Counted from the stretch's first letter, positions 32,888 through 43,038 are shown. The stretch: DNA of 64,000 bases from Pirellulaceae bacterium (GCA_019636385.1 JAHBXT010000001.1:372001-436000); one strand, 5' to 3'. Numbers and translations: made by a program. The notes: generated by a model not told the origin, from the sequence alone.

Positions 32888-35851
32888 CTACCACAGAATG
32901 TCCACCACGGCAGTATCATTGGCCCGAAGGGCAACGACGATCCCCTCTGGGCTGACCGTCAGCCGCGACAACCGATGGCCCAGGTAATCGACGCGGTGTG
33001 CTTGAGAAGCGTCCCGAAACAGGCGCAGGCGAGCCGTCGTGGACTTGCCTGCCTGCTCGGACACCACCACTCGCAAACCTGCATTTTGCTGTGCGCTATC
33101 CAGCAACGGACACTCCAAATTCACTTCTACATTCATCGCGTCCATGCTCATCAGCCAACCGCTCGTGGATGGACCATTGCCCTTGAGAGCTACCTGATAT
33201 GGCTTGTCCATAAGTTGGCGCGCATTTGGAAGCGGGTGTGGCAAATCAACTGCCAAGCCAACGCGATGACGGACGCTCGTATGCCCTTGTCCGGCCAACA
33301 GAGTTTCGCCAAATCGCATGTCCTGTCGCGTATGAAAGGCCAGACCGCCAGTCAGCAGATGCGTGACATACTCTCCTTCGTCGATATCAATCAGCTCAGG
33401 CGAAATCGTCTTTCCACCGCTCCAGGAGACCGGCTTGCCACCCTGGTAAGCTCGCAGTCGAGCAGCCTCGCTGGGCCATGCCCATCGCAACACGTAACCG
33501 CTCAACCACGGATTGCGCTGCTGGGCGCTGCGAAGTTGGCTGAGCGAAACAGTAGCACTAATTAACCGGCTGCCGCGACGTATTTCGTAATCAATCTCGA
33601 AATCACCCACGTTCTCCCCACGCCACGACAGCCAACCGCGCGAGCGAATCATGCCTGACATGTTGGAACATGTTAGGAGACTGACTTCGCGAGCGACCAT
33701 GTCTGAATACTGGTAACTTTGTCCCTGCTTTTCGCGATAAGCCACCATCAAACTCAGACGGTTGCCGCGTTTGGCCGGGACGTGCAATGAGCGAATGTGA
33801 CCTTTGCGGAGATCCACTTGGGCTTCGATGAATTCGTTTCGTAATAACCCTGCGGCATCGGCCAGCACGAACTTGTCCGGCGTACTAACGCTCTTGGATT
33901 CATGAAGTGGTGTGGCCACAAAGCCCATCGACGGCAAATCCACGCAGGTCACACGGTCACGCCCCACAAGGCCGCTTGCGAAGTGCCAACTCTCCGTAGC
34001 ATCAGCCTGCAAATCGGCTGAAGTATGCAATTGGACTCGCACCGGATTGCATCGCGGATTGAACAGCAGCTTGCATTCGCTCCCGCCAACAACATCGGCC
34101 CGTCCGGCGGGAGACCGCTCCTGCGACGCCTCACCCCCAGTCCCTGGCGACATTGGGGCCAGCGAGTTGCCAACTAACAATCCAGCCAACTCTTGCAGCA
34201 ACCGCTGCGACAGTTCGCCCGCCTGTGAATGCAGGCTTACATAACGCTGGCATGACTCCACAGGATCAACCAGCCACTGATCGATTTCAGTCAACAGGTC
34301 ATTCAATTGCGGCGATAGGACCGATATTGGCAATGTGGAAAAACTGGCGTCTGCCACGGCAGCTTCTGCTGCAGATGCTTGATCGGGCTTCGAACGAATG
34401 TGACGCAGTTGCCAGATAAGATTTGCTATGTTCTGGAGGCTGCGAGCACGTGACTGCAATTTGTGCATTTGCTTAACCGCCAAAATCAACGGACTGGGCG
34501 ACTCCGATTCGGCCAACCAGTTGTAGTGGAATCCTTCAGCAGCTAATCGTTGATGATGATAAGGATCCTCTGTCTGTTGAAAGTATGTTCCCAGCAGACT
34601 CCACTTGCCAAGTGCCGGCGTCTTGGAGGCGACAATCGTCAATAGCTCGGCAAACGGACAAACGGTATCCGGCCAATGCGCCAGCACTAAAGTGGGCACA
34701 TGCTGTCGGTCGAGCGCCTCGCCGACCGTCCAACCCAGGGCATGAAAACTGGCTGGATCAGAGGCGTCCAGCACCGGACAAAGCAAGGCGGGGATACGGC
34801 TGCCATCTTGCGCTTCCCACGAGATTTTTGGCTGATCCGCAGTCGGATAACTGCCTCCGGTAAAAGCAAGCAGCAGTGCCCCCTGAAAATCGAAATGCTT
34901 TAGCAGCGAGGCCCATTCGGCTTGAAGTCCAAAGGTCAACCGCGCGAAGACTTGTGGCGGAGCGACTTGCAGATCACGATAGGCCTGCGGGGCTCGTTGC
35001 AAGGCTCGTACGGCAGCTTCCAGTGGCTCAAGCGGCGCCGGGCTTTCGCGGTCCAATCCACCGGCCAAATACAACGTACCGTCCGCCAGTCGCTGCTGCA
35101 CACTACAGAAATTCTCAGTCGATTTTTCACGAAGCTTGCTCAGCAGATCAGCACAGGCGATCAAATTGGTTGGCTGAGGGTTGCACAACTGTCGCCCCAA
35201 CGACCTACCAAGTGTCGATTCGGCTAGTAGCGTTAGATCGAGCAGGTGAACATCGTTCGAATAATAGTGATCGCGTTCTTGACCCAGCGTATCGAAGCAA
35301 CTCTGCAGTCGCACCTGCGCTGTCGGTTGATCGCCAGCCAGAACGGCATCTACCGATTTCAGCACCTGCTCCTCGAACAGGGCTACATCCAGATTGCTCG
35401 TATAGCGAAGCTGCCGAGTCATGAGCTGGACCTGTAGATAGGCGTAGCCTAGAGCCGCAAACTCGATAGCCATGTTGTCGGCCAAGGATTCAGCAGAATC
35501 GTCGGCGTGTACTTGCGGAAAGCGCCGCAATATCTGGCTCTGAAATTCGCGCCAGTCGGCGCAGGGTTCAAGCAGCAAACCGCCTGCAGCAGCGATCCTT
35601 TCGGCGGCGGTTGCGTCCAAAGCCTGGACGCTGATGGGCGGTAGTACAAACAGTACAGCTTCCAACTGCGTGGGTAGACGCCCGGCCTGATGCCAACGCG
35701 GAATCCGCCCTGCTCCGCCCAGCAGTGCAGGATGCCATAAGGCTACCCAACCGCTCAATACCTGGGCTGCCTGATCACTGGGCAAGCTACGCGGGTAGCC
35801 CTCCAGTTCATAACTTGGCAGCAGCAGCACGAGTTCATTCAAATTCTTCAT
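32888..35851 (-). CDS. Large cytoplasmic protein, possibly glycoside-hydrolase-38-like
   Basis: 987 residues without signal peptide or membrane helix. The N-terminus begins MKNLNELVLLLPSYELEGYP. A helical middle (YYSNDVHLLDLTLLAESTLG) is followed by a barrel-like part (FDFQGALLLAFTGGSYPTAD, TLVLAHWPDTVCPFAELL) and then by long beta-sandwich stretches (LVGRDRVTCVDLPSMGFVATP, LISATVSLSQLRSAQQRNPW). That order, helical bundle and barrel then beta-sandwich, recalls GH38 alpha-mannosidases, but I cannot place their catalytic Asp motif. It could be an inactive relative or an independent planctomycete family. It is transcribed toward greA. Unknown function. Confidence 0.7.
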   Translation of the reverse strand: MKNLNELVLLLPSYELEGYPRSLPSDQAAQVLSGWVALWHPALLGGAGRIPRWHQAGRLPTQLEAVLFVLPPISVQALDATAAERIAAAGGLLLEPCADWREFQSQILRRFPQVHADDSAESLADNMAIEFAALGYAYLQVQLMTRQLRYTSNLDVALFEEQVLKSVDAVLAGDQPTAQVRLQSCFDTLGQERDHYYSNDVHLLDLTLLAESTLGRSLGRQLCNPQPTNLIACADLLSKLREKSTENFCSVQQRLADGTLYLAGGLDRESPAPLEPLEAAVRALQRAPQAYRDLQVAPPQVFARLTFGLQAEWASLLKHFDFQGALLLAFTGGSYPTADQPKISWEAQDGSRIPALLCPVLDASDPASFHALGWTVGEALDRQHVPTLVLAHWPDTVCPFAELLTIVASKTPALGKWSLLGTYFQQTEDPYHHQRLAAEGFHYNWLAESESPSPLILAVKQMHKLQSRARSLQNIANLIWQLRHIRSKPDQASAAEAAVADASFSTLPISVLSPQLNDLLTEIDQWLVDPVESCQRYVSLHSQAGELSQRLLQELAGLLVGNSLAPMSPGTGGEASQERSPAGRADVVGGSECKLLFNPRCNPVRVQLHTSADLQADATESWHFASGLVGRDRVTCVDLPSMGFVATPLHESKSVSTPDKFVLADAAGLLRNEFIEAQVDLRKGHIRSLHVPAKRGNRLSLMVAYREKQGQSYQYSDMVAREVSLLTCSNMSGMIRSRGWLSWRGENVGDFEIDYEIRRGSRLISATVSLSQLRSAQQRNPWLSGYVLRWAWPSEAARLRAYQGGKPVSWSGGKTISPELIDIDEGEYVTHLLTGGLAFHTRQDMRFGETLLAGQGHTSVRHRVGLAVDLPHPLPNARQLMDKPYQVALKGNGPSTSGWLMSMDAMNVEVNLECPLLDSAQQNAGLRVVVSEQAGKSTTARLRLFRDASQAHRVDYLGHRLSRLTVSPEGIVVALRANDTAVVDILW

Positions 35852-35979
35852 CTGCTAACCGCCAGGTACTGGATTCCAAAGCCACAAATATTGACCCGCC
35901 AGCGGGCCGGTCGCCCAGCCAGCATATCGTATCCACAATTGAACTTTCGCACTGCGACAACATACCATAATCTAATTGC

Positions 35980-36345
35980 ATGAGTACCGTGGTTTTGCTG
36001 CTATCGAAAGACGTTTTCTTCTGGCCGATTGTCAAAAATGCTGCCGAGCAAGCGAATTTGCAAACCGTGGTTGTGACCAGCGCCACCGATACCAAGCTGG
36101 AGTCGCTTGACGCAGCGGATGTGGCTTGTTGTCTAATCGACATTGGAGCGATTGAGGTAACGCAATTGTCAACAGCCATCGATCAATTGCGCCAACGACT
36201 TGGACCGGTGCACATGGTTGCCTTTGGACCACACGTCCAAGAAGCGCGTTTGCAGGCGGCAGCCGATGCCGGCTGTAATTCGGTACTGACGCGTGGTCAA
36301 TTGAGCGGCAAGCTGCATCTGCTATTGCCCAAGTGGATCAGTTGA
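35980..36345 (+). CDS. Small receiver-like protein, degenerate
   Basis: 121 residues. The alternation of strands and helices resembles a CheY-like receiver: VVLLLSKDVFFWPIVKNAA, QTVVVTSATD, AADVACCLIDIG, HMVAFGPHVQEARL, AADAGCNSVLTRG. The phospho-acceptor Asp could be D54 in LIDIGA, but the acidic pair expected at the N-terminus is missing and the lysine near the end is not clear, so phosphorylation is doubtful. It may be an unphosphorylated pseudo-receiver. It is followed after 131 bases by the second rhomboid gene on the same strand. A CATAAT box at 35966-35971 ends 8 bases before the ATG, raising leaderless transcription as a possibility. Confidence 0.6.
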   Translation: MSTVVLLLSKDVFFWPIVKNAAEQANLQTVVVTSATDTKLESLDAADVACCLIDIGAIEVTQLSTAIDQLRQRLGPVHMVAFGPHVQEARLQAAADAGCNSVLTRGQLSGKLHLLLPKWIS

Positions 36346-36476
36346 ATGAGTGCCCGTGGCAGCCTTTAATGACTGGGCTATTCGGCCTAGCCAATGACTG
36401 CCATGCCCACAAATCAGACTTTCGAGTATCATTGGGCGGACTTCAAAGTCCCTTACTACTTGGATTGAATGTTTAA

Positions 36477-37409
36477 ATGCGGTGTCTCGGTGAAATCGAC
36501 GGTCGCAAGCCGGCCGAACAATTCGTGGCCTATTTGGTGACACAGGGGATTTCTACGCACATTGATACCTCAAGCCAGGGCGGAGAGCGCTGGGAGATTT
36601 GGGTTCGCGACGAAGATCAGCTTGAGACTTCTCGCGAGCTGCTGCGCGACTTTCAAAGCAACCCCCATGACCCTAAATTTCATCATGCGCTGCGTGAAGC
36701 AGGACAGATTCTGGCAGACCGTGCGAAGCAACGAGCCATTGTCTCTAAGAACGTGCGGCGCCCGACCTACAGCGTGAGTCCACTGACCGATCGGCGCGTT
36801 CCTCCGCTGACGCTGACTGTGGTTATTCTGTGTTGCGTCGTGTCATTGGCCAGCAATTTCGGTAGACCAGGTACCTCTAACGAAATTGGCCAATCAATTA
36901 ACAAGCAACTCAGATTCGTATCGCCGCTAGATTACCTGAATTCGAATGGTGCTCCAGATGCCAGCTTGCGTAAGGGACAAGTGTGGCGTGCCGTGACTCC
37001 GATTTTTTTACACTTAAGCACGTGGCATTTGGTGTTTAACGTGTTCGGCATGATCGTGTTTGGACGCATCTCTGAGCGCTGGCTGGGAACACCCAAATAC
37101 GCACTGTTTATTTTGATCGCTGCAATCGCATCGAACTTGCTGCAAGGATTGTCTCCAGAGTGGATGCGAGGCAACCCGAATTTCGGTGGAGTATCCGGCG
37201 TGGTGTACGGTCTGTTTGGCTACATTTGGATTCGCTCGACGTTGAATCCCGACTTAGGAATCATGATTCCCTTTCCGGTGCTCGTGCTTTTGTTGCTGCC
37301 ATTGGTCATTGGACTTTCGGGGTTAATTCCCAATTGGCAATTTGCTGACCTCGCGCACCTTGGTGGCTTGGTCGTGGGAGTTGCCACCGCCATCTTACAC
37401 AGGCACTGA
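36477..37409 (+). CDS. GlpG-type rhomboid intramembrane protease
   Basis: 310 residues. An N-terminal cytoplasmic domain (1-90: RWEIWVRDEDQLETSRELL) like the soluble N-domain of GlpG is followed by about six membrane helices. Catalytic serine S240 in GGVSGVVYG and histidine H294 in DLAHLGGLVVG form the dyad; HLSTWHLVFNVFGMIVFG (about 179-196) carries the conserved His and Asn of the second helix. Not adjacent to glpD or other glp genes. It is unlike the rhomboid at 630-1526, which has a C-terminal rather than N-terminal extension. Convergent with the SHD1 gene 102 bases away. Confidence 0.93.
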   Translation: MRCLGEIDGRKPAEQFVAYLVTQGISTHIDTSSQGGERWEIWVRDEDQLETSRELLRDFQSNPHDPKFHHALREAGQILADRAKQRAIVSKNVRRPTYSVSPLTDRRVPPLTLTVVILCCVVSLASNFGRPGTSNEIGQSINKQLRFVSPLDYLNSNGAPDASLRKGQVWRAVTPIFLHLSTWHLVFNVFGMIVFGRISERWLGTPKYALFILIAAIASNLLQGLSPEWMRGNPNFGGVSGVVYGLFGYIWIRSTLNPDLGIMIPFPVLVLLLLPLVIGLSGLIPNWQFADLAHLGGLVVGVATAILHRH

Positions 37410-37511
37410 CTTGAGCGGCTAATCCGAGTATTCCAATAATGAACGTCGCCCAACGGCTGTAATGAAACTCGCTCAGCATCTGGCGAAGTTCACGACGATT
37501 AGTTCGATCGC

Positions 37512-39458
37512 CTAAGGTATTAAGGCGCTGGCACCAGTCCAAACACCGGCCTGAGCCAAACCGCCGCGCAAACTCCATGGAAACGGCTGGACCATGTACG
37601 GTGCACAACTGCCCGGACGAAAATACCCCAAAGCGTATTGGCACTCGTGTGGCGGATGGACTCCCATCTTGTAAGGCAGAATGGGTAACGTCAGGAAGAA
37701 GTGAGCCGAACTGATGAGCGGCTGCAACACAGGCCCCGTTTCGTGTCCGTATCGCTCTAACTGAACCTGTTCAAAGTACAGCGGGTTGTGACAAGCACCA
37801 CTGGCCTTCCATTGCACCGTGCTGGCAATGTAATCGCGACCTACCAGCGGCTCGTAGCCAGACCCACAGCGGGTTGGCAGATTCCATACCTGAGCGACGT
37901 ACGTCATATCCACATCGCTCAGATCGCCAATCGGAATGTGGCGTTGACCCGACCCCGTATCCAGCACAATGTTGCCATACTGCAGGTCAATCAACCGTCC
38001 ACTGGCCAACGGCTCTCCGCGATAATTTGTCCAGTCGCGTCGTAACGATTTCCTGTCAAAGTCCTTGCGAATCTCAGCCACTTTTTCTTGAACCCTTCTT
38101 TGGTCTTCCGCACTCTTGCTGGCGGATCGAAAACCGTCGCTCAATTTGGGGGAAACATCCAGACTGATGGCCGACAGCGGCTGTCCCCTGAGTAATTCTC
38201 GTTGTGCGGAACAATCGGGCAGATTCTTCTCGCGAGCACTACGCAAAATGTCTTCCAGTTCGTCGGGACTTTGCGGTGTGCTGCCATCGGATCCGACTGA
38301 ATCTCGGCCTTTGCTTGGCCAGCGATTGGCGCTTGGAGGCTGCAAACGATCTGCCGGGCTGTCGTCATCGCCCAATTGAGGTGGAAAAGCAGGCAGCTCC
38401 TGTGGTGGTGCTGTTGTGACATCCGCCTCATCAGACTGCCCTTCGTCGGAATTCAGAAGTTGATTTACCAATAACTCATCATCCCGGACTAACTGTTGGG
38501 AATTTCGTGGCTGCAGAATCGACTGTTGTTGAGGCGTGGATTGTGCAATCTGGTTTGTGTGTTGGCGCTGACGGCGATCGAAGGATTGGAAGGTTACCGA
38601 ATCCTGCTGACCCCACTTTAGGTCGGCTGCGGATGGCTGTGTGGATGAACGTGCGTTTGGCGTGAATTGCCCAGTCCGTGCATCGCCGGCAGTCTCGGAC
38701 TGTGAACGATGGTTCTCAGCAGTCGGATAGCCCTGCCCGCCTTGATAGACAGCAGTCTGAATGTGCTGGCTTTCGATGATGGACTTTACTCCCGAAGCCG
38801 GGCGTAACGGATTGTTGGATTGTGAACTGCTGGTTTGTGAATTGACTGGCTCGGCACTTGACGTTTCAGACTCAACCGCGTCGCGGGTACGCACGCCAGT
38901 CCAACCTGCAGTAACCGGTACCGTCAGATGCTCGGCTACGGGAGCGTTGTCCACAGCTTGATCGAACGATGCACCTGGCTGTTCAATGCCGCTCGTGCGC
39001 GACACTGTTCTGGGGGAGCCTGGTGCCCTCAGCGGTGGCGACGGAGCTGGTTCGTATGACCAGAACTCGGCCCTCCGGCGTTCTGGGACAATGTTGTCGT
39101 TTGATTGGATGCTGGGTGCCGACTGGAAGTTATTGGCTGGCGAGCCTTCCGGGGGATGGAAATTGTTGTCAGGCGAACTGCGCGGTGTGGACGAGCGCCA
39201 GCGCAAGGCAACGCCCGTTCCGAGCTTCTGCGCCGGGATTGCTTGGCCGATTTGAACAGGCGCAGCCTGTACATCGGGACTGGGATGCCACTGCTGACCC
39301 GAAACCTGCACGGTTGTGGCTGGCCAGGCGAAGGCCAGGGACAAAACTGTTACGATAGCCCGACTGTGTGCCGGCTGTGGGGCTAGCAGACTAGTTAGAC
39401 TCCCCGGAACCGTATTCGGGACTGTAATTGGGTGCTTCCTGCGTGATAGCAATGTCAT
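37512..39458 (-). CDS. Exported Pro/Gln/Ser-rich protein with SHD1-like domain
   Basis: 648 residues from ATG 39458. The N-terminus has a long basic leader then a hydrophobic stretch ([21 protein letters not shown]), a signal peptide or anchor. A low-complexity Pro/Gln/Ser region (about 60-440) follows. Near 466-530 is an SHD1-like module: [52 protein letters not shown], as found in many planctomycete proteins. The last 115 residues ([38 protein letters not shown]) are Cys/Tyr/Pro-rich and look conserved. The first 68 bases overlap the 3' end of guaB in another phase. The apparent 761-residue frame extending into guaB has no support beyond 39458. Confidence 0.75.
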   Translation of the reverse strand: MTLLSRRKHPITVPNTVPGSLTSLLAPQPAHSRAIVTVLSLAFAWPATTVQVSGQQWHPSPDVQAAPVQIGQAIPAQKLGTGVALRWRSSTPRSSPDNNFHPPEGSPANNFQSAPSIQSNDNIVPERRRAEFWSYEPAPSPPLRAPGSPRTVSRTSGIEQPGASFDQAVDNAPVAEHLTVPVTAGWTGVRTRDAVESETSSAEPVNSQTSSSQSNNPLRPASGVKSIIESQHIQTAVYQGGQGYPTAENHRSQSETAGDARTGQFTPNARSSTQPSAADLKWGQQDSVTFQSFDRRQRQHTNQIAQSTPQQQSILQPRNSQQLVRDDELLVNQLLNSDEGQSDEADVTTAPPQELPAFPPQLGDDDSPADRLQPPSANRWPSKGRDSVGSDGSTPQSPDELEDILRSAREKNLPDCSAQRELLRGQPLSAISLDVSPKLSDGFRSASKSAEDQRRVQEKVAEIRKDFDRKSLRRDWTNYRGEPLASGRLIDLQYGNIVLDTGSGQRHIPIGDLSDVDMTYVAQVWNLPTRCGSGYEPLVGRDYIASTVQWKASGACHNPLYFEQVQLERYGHETGPVLQPLISSAHFFLTLPILPYKMGVHPPHECQYALGYFRPGSCAPYMVQPFPWSLRGGLAQAGVWTGASALIP

Positions 39459-40869
39459 GTGGGTGATTCTCTCTGACAGTTGCAGCGGAGATCTTGATGA
39501 ACTTCGCATCCTTACGAAGTTCGTCGATATTTCGGACTCCACAGTACCCCATGCCAGCGCGTAGGCCACCGACAAGCTGGTACACAAAGTCGGCCAAGCT
39601 ACCTTTGAAGGGCACCCGACCTTCGACTCCTTCGGGAACCAGCTTGAGCAGGTTTTCTTGACCCGCCTGCCGATATCGCTCGCTGGAGCCGTGCACCATT
39701 GCACCGATGGAACCCATGCCACGGTAGACCTTGAAGGTCCGACCTTGGTACAGGATGGTTCGACCCGGGCTTTCCGCCAGTCCAGCAAACAGGCCACCGA
39801 TCATGACCGCACTGGCTCCGGCAGCAATCGCCTTGGTGATGTCGCCACTGTAGCGAATGCCACCGTCGGCTATCACCGGCACGCCCGTTCCTTCGGCTGC
39901 TTTGGCTGCGTTGTATATGGCGGTGATTTGTGGGACACCAACCCCGGAGATGACTCGTGTGGTGCAGATCGAACCGGGGCCGATTCCAACCTTCACCGCG
40001 TCAACTCCCGCTTCAATCAAGTCGCGACAGCCCTCAAAGGTAGCCACGTTGCCGGCTATCACATTGATTTTCCATCGCCGCTTGATCTCACGTACCGTTT
40101 CAATGACGTTGGCCGAGTGACCGTGCGCTGAATCAACCACGATGATGTCGACTCCGCGCTCGATCAATAGACCAGCTCGATCGTAATCAAACACTCCTAC
40201 AGCAGCGCCTACCCGCAATCGTCCGCTCGCATCTTTGCAAGCGTTGGGGTAGCGCTTCATCATGTCGATGTCTTTGATGGTGATCAGCCCCGTCAGGTTA
40301 AAGTTATCGTCAACCAGCAAAAGCTTCTCCACCTTTTTATCCGTTAAAATCTTCTCAGCTTCCTCAAGCGTTACGGTTCCAGTGGCTGTTACCAGATTTT
40401 CTCCCGTCATCACCATTTTGACTGGAGTTTCGTCCTTTTCGAGGAACCGCAGGTCGCGGCGCGTTAGTATGCCCACCAACCTGCCGCTCTCCTGGACAAT
40501 CGGAATCCCCGAGACGTTTTTGCTATCCATCAGCTCCATTGCCGCCCGAGCCGATTGATCGGGGTGCAAAGTCACCGGATCGACAATGATGCCATTGGCG
40601 GAGCGCTTGACCTTGGTAACCTCTTCACCCTGAGCTTCGATAGGCATGTTCTTGTGAACAATCCCCATGCCACCAACTTTGGCCAAGGCGATAGCCATCT
40701 CCGCCTCGGTAACCGTATCCATGGGGCTGGATAACAGGGGGGCCTTGAGCCGAATCTCGCGAGTCAAATTCGTGGCCACATCCACTTCGCTGGGCATGAC
40801 TTGGCTGTATCGCGGTTCCAGCAGCACGTCATCGAAGGTGATTCCCGAATAGGCCAGCTTGTCGTCCAT
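39391..40869 (-). CDS. guaB: Inosine-5'-monophosphate dehydrogenase
   Basis: Converts IMP to XMP with NAD, the first committed step of GMP synthesis. 492 residues from ATG 40869, which has GGAGG 11 bases upstream; a longer frame to 40974 lacks support. It opens [18 protein letters not shown], contains a CBS pair (about 95-205: [38 protein letters not shown]), the catalytic loop [13 protein letters not shown] near residue 301, the [18 protein letters not shown] substrate region and GMGSIGAM. The end [11 protein letters not shown] is standard. It is followed by, and overlaps, the SHD1 gene. Identification is firm. Confidence 0.97.
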   Translation of the reverse strand: MDDKLAYSGITFDDVLLEPRYSQVMPSEVDVATNLTREIRLKAPLLSSPMDTVTEAEMAIALAKVGGMGIVHKNMPIEAQGEEVTKVKRSANGIIVDPVTLHPDQSARAAMELMDSKNVSGIPIVQESGRLVGILTRRDLRFLEKDETPVKMVMTGENLVTATGTVTLEEAEKILTDKKVEKLLLVDDNFNLTGLITIKDIDMMKRYPNACKDASGRLRVGAAVGVFDYDRAGLLIERGVDIIVVDSAHGHSANVIETVREIKRRWKINVIAGNVATFEGCRDLIEAGVDAVKVGIGPGSICTTRVISGVGVPQITAIYNAAKAAEGTGVPVIADGGIRYSGDITKAIAAGASAVMIGGLFAGLAESPGRTILYQGRTFKVYRGMGSIGAMVHGSSERYRQAGQENLLKLVPEGVEGRVPFKGSLADFVYQLVGGLRAGMGYCGVRNIDELRKDAKFIKISAATVRENHPHDIAITQEAPNYSPEYGSGESN

Positions 40870-41163
40870 TTGCCAGAAAACCTCCGAGGCAGATCGCCCA
40901 ATGAATGCATTGACCCAAAGGCGAATTATCCACCGATACTTGCCGCCCTGCAATCGCTGTTTGTCAGCCGCCAAGTCGACGGTTGGCAGGTATATGGGTC
41001 AGTTCCAGCAGTCCCATGGGTAGAATCTGGCGGCACCTCGAAATCATCGCGAAAGCCTCATCGAGCTTGAATTTTCAAACCATTGGCCTCGCGCCGGCCC
41101 ACCCAAAGCCTGAACGGAGCTGGTTGTGACACTCGATACCCAAGCGGCACGCCCTGTCCGATT

Positions 41164-41790
41164 CTAAGCAATCAGCGACCGCAAGAATCCGCTCAGCACT
41201 TGCGCTCCCTTGTACAAGCTATCGGGACCGGTATTGGGAATGACCAAATCAGCGTGCTCACGACTGGGTTGAATCCATTCGTCATGCATCGGCCTAACCG
41301 TCATGCGATACTGATGTACGACAGACGCCAGTGACCGGCCACGTTGCTGAGTATCTCGCACTAGGCGGCGAAGAATTCGTTCATCTGAATTGGCCTCAAT
41401 AAAGACGCGCCATTGCAAACGGCGACGTATTTCTTCGATGGCAAAAACCAAAATGCCTTCGACCAGCAAGATTCGGCGGCAAGTCACCGATTCAGTGGCC
41501 AGTTTGCGGCGATGCGTTTCAAAGCAGTACTCCGGCTGATTAATGGACTCACCGCGCACCAATTGGTCGATGTGCTTGACGTACAACCGATTGTCCACCG
41601 CATCGGGATGATCCCAGTTATGGTTATCTCGCAGCTTGGCAGGCAGCTGATCAACGTTCAAGTAGTAATGATCGTGAGGTAAAACGGTGATTTGACCGCC
41701 CACCTGGGACTCTAACAGCAAATGCACCAACGACGATTTTCCAGAACCAGTGCCACCGGCAATTCCCACAATCACGGTTTCACGATGCAT
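41164..41790 (-). CDS. udk: Uridine kinase
   Basis: Phosphorylates uridine and cytidine with ATP or GTP in pyrimidine salvage. 208 residues from ATG 41790; the longer frame to 41892 covers the promoter region and is rejected. P-loop GTGSGKS at 13-19 in VIVGIAGGTGSGKSSL, then HDHYYLN, the Asp region NHNWDHPDAVDNRLY, and RRILLVEGILVF. The lid shows RRLVRDTQQRGRSLASVV followed by the PMHDEWIQPSREHADLVIPN end typical of Udk. It lies 295 bases beyond guaB on the same strand and diverges from the H1-like gene. Confidence 0.93.
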   Translation of the reverse strand: MHRETVIVGIAGGTGSGKSSLVHLLLESQVGGQITVLPHDHYYLNVDQLPAKLRDNHNWDHPDAVDNRLYVKHIDQLVRGESINQPEYCFETHRRKLATESVTCRRILLVEGILVFAIEEIRRRLQWRVFIEANSDERILRRLVRDTQQRGRSLASVVHQYRMTVRPMHDEWIQPSREHADLVIPNTGPDSLYKGAQVLSGFLRSLIA

Positions 41791-41841
41791 AAGACAAGTA
41801 TCCACCTCGAACGCGGGACTGGCGATGATGCTTAAAATCGC

Positions 41842-41870
41842 TTGACCGAACCAGCGGCATACGATATTAC
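41842..41870 (+). promoter_or_regulatory. Probable sigma70 promoter of the H1-like small protein gene
   Basis: TTGACC (41842-41847), 17-base spacer, TATTAC (41865-41870). Five of six and four of six consensus bases. Transcription would begin near 41877, giving about 48 untranslated bases before the ATG at 41925, with AAGGAG at 41914-41919. Confidence 0.45.
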
Positions 41871-41924
41871 ATTGAAAATTCCGGATGTTCACCCCAAATC
41901 AATTCATATTCTGAAGGAGCAGCC

Positions 41925-42167
41925 ATGACCATTACCCGCGTCGGTACCAACGAGAAATACGCAGCAGGATGGGAAACGGCGTTTGGCAAGTCCAAGTCGA
42001 AGTCCAAGGGATCCCCTAAAAAGCAGGCATCCACTGGCAAATCGAAAGCCGCTGCCAAGCCTGTCGCAACGGCAAGTAAAACTGTATCGACCAAAAAATC
42101 TGCGGCGAAGAAAACGGCCGTGCCCAAGTCTGCCGTGAAAAAGGCAGCTAAGAAAAAAGCCAGGTAG
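41925..42167 (+). CDS. Histone H1-like Lys/Ala-rich small protein
   Basis: 80 residues, ATG 41925 with AAGGAG 5 bases upstream. The first 20 residues (MTITRVGTNEKYAAGWETAF) are distinct and look conserved; the remainder is Lys/Ala/Ser/Thr/Pro-rich (KKSAAKKTAVPKSAVKKAAK) like the C-terminal tail of histone H1 or the Hc1-type bacterial proteins. Probably binds DNA or RNA. It is read from a likely promoter at 41842-41870 and ends 80 bases from the convergent nitrilase. Such proteins are common in planctomycetes, which have condensed nucleoids; a role there is inference. Confidence 0.8.
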   Translation: MTITRVGTNEKYAAGWETAFGKSKSKSKGSPKKQASTGKSKAAAKPVATASKTVSTKKSAAKKTAVPKSAVKKAAKKKAR

Positions 42168-42247
42168 CTGGCGGCGTCACGTTCAGCGCCCGAAACCCTA
42201 CCTAGCGTCCAGGTTCCCTCGGCTTGGCGCCTGCCCGCCACAGGAAC

Positions 42248-43030
42248 TCAGTAAGCTACCGAGCTTTCGACTGTAGCATCGCGCAGCGCGGGAAACTTCT
42301 CGCGCCAACGTCGCAGCGCTGCGACATCAACTTCGGCCTGCAGCACTTGCGGCTGCGCGTCGGCTTGAAAAAGTTGCTGGCCCATGTGGTCGAACGCGCA
42401 ACTGCGCCCGTCAAACTTTAGACCTGGTTCCTCGCCACAGCGGTTTACTCCCATGCAGACCGCCTGATTCTCGATGGCCCGTGCCTGCAGCAATCGCACC
42501 CAGTGCTCGGAACGCACGGCTGGCCAGCAGGCAATCACTACCAGCAGTTCGGCACCTGCCAAGGCCGCTGGCCGAAACAGTTCGGGAAATCGCAAGTCGT
42601 AACACACAAACGGCGACACCTGAACATCGTGCCAGCGGAAAATCTGCTCGCTCGACCCCGCCGGATAGTGGTCGCCTTCACGAACTAATGAGAACGGTCG
42701 TTGCTTCTGATAACAGGCGAGCTGGCTTCCGTCCTCGGCAAAGGCCACCGCTAGGTTGCTAGCCCGACCCTCTACTATCGGTCCCACCACACCACCTAGT
42801 ACTGTGGAGCGATAGGTGCTCGCCAGTTCCTTGAGTATCGCTTCGGATTCGCGCTGCTGGGATTGAGCGGTTACTTCCAGCTTCATGCTAAAGCCGGTAT
42901 CGAACATCTCCGGCAGCACGATCAGCGACCCCGGCTGGATGTCACTGGCCTCCAATAGCTCGCGGACACGTCGATGATTCCGAGCCTTGTTTTCCCATAG
43001 GATATCCAGTTGTACGGCAACAATTTGCAT
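42248..43030 (-). CDS. Nitrilase-superfamily amidase, omega-amidase (Nit2/YafV)-like
   Basis: 260 residues. The Glu-Lys-Cys triad is complete: E41 in VLPEMFDTGFS, K109 in CYQKQRPFS and C143 in FVCYDLRFPELFR. The MFDTGFSM segment and the LARAIENQ-like QARAIENQAVCMGVNRCG stretch point to the omega-amidase branch, which hydrolyses alpha-ketoglutaramate or alpha-ketosuccinamate, useful in methionine salvage and glutamine transamination. A different amide substrate is possible. No signal peptide. It starts 8 bases after the stop of a possible 59-residue gene and is convergent with the H1-like gene. Confidence 0.9.
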   Translation of the reverse strand: MQIVAVQLDILWENKARNHRRVRELLEASDIQPGSLIVLPEMFDTGFSMKLEVTAQSQQRESEAILKELASTYRSTVLGGVVGPIVEGRASNLAVAFAEDGSQLACYQKQRPFSLVREGDHYPAGSSEQIFRWHDVQVSPFVCYDLRFPELFRPAALAGAELLVVIACWPAVRSEHWVRLLQARAIENQAVCMGVNRCGEEPGLKFDGRSCAFDHMGQQLFQADAQPQVLQAEVDVAALRRWREKFPALRDATVESSVAY

Positions 43031-43038
43031 TGAAATCC

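Noticed and set aside
35939..35971. TTGAAC and CATAAT before the receiver-like gene
   Set aside because: Spacing is 21 bases, too long for a normal promoter; mentioned only as a leaderless possibility.
39459..39797. 113-codon extension of the SHD1 protein into guaB
   Set aside because: Lies fully inside guaB in another phase and shows no signal or domain; ATG 39458 gives a signal peptide.
42169..42240. TGGCGG and CCGCCA pairing between the H1-like and nitrilase genes
   Set aside because: Six bases with a 60-base loop; not a credible terminator.
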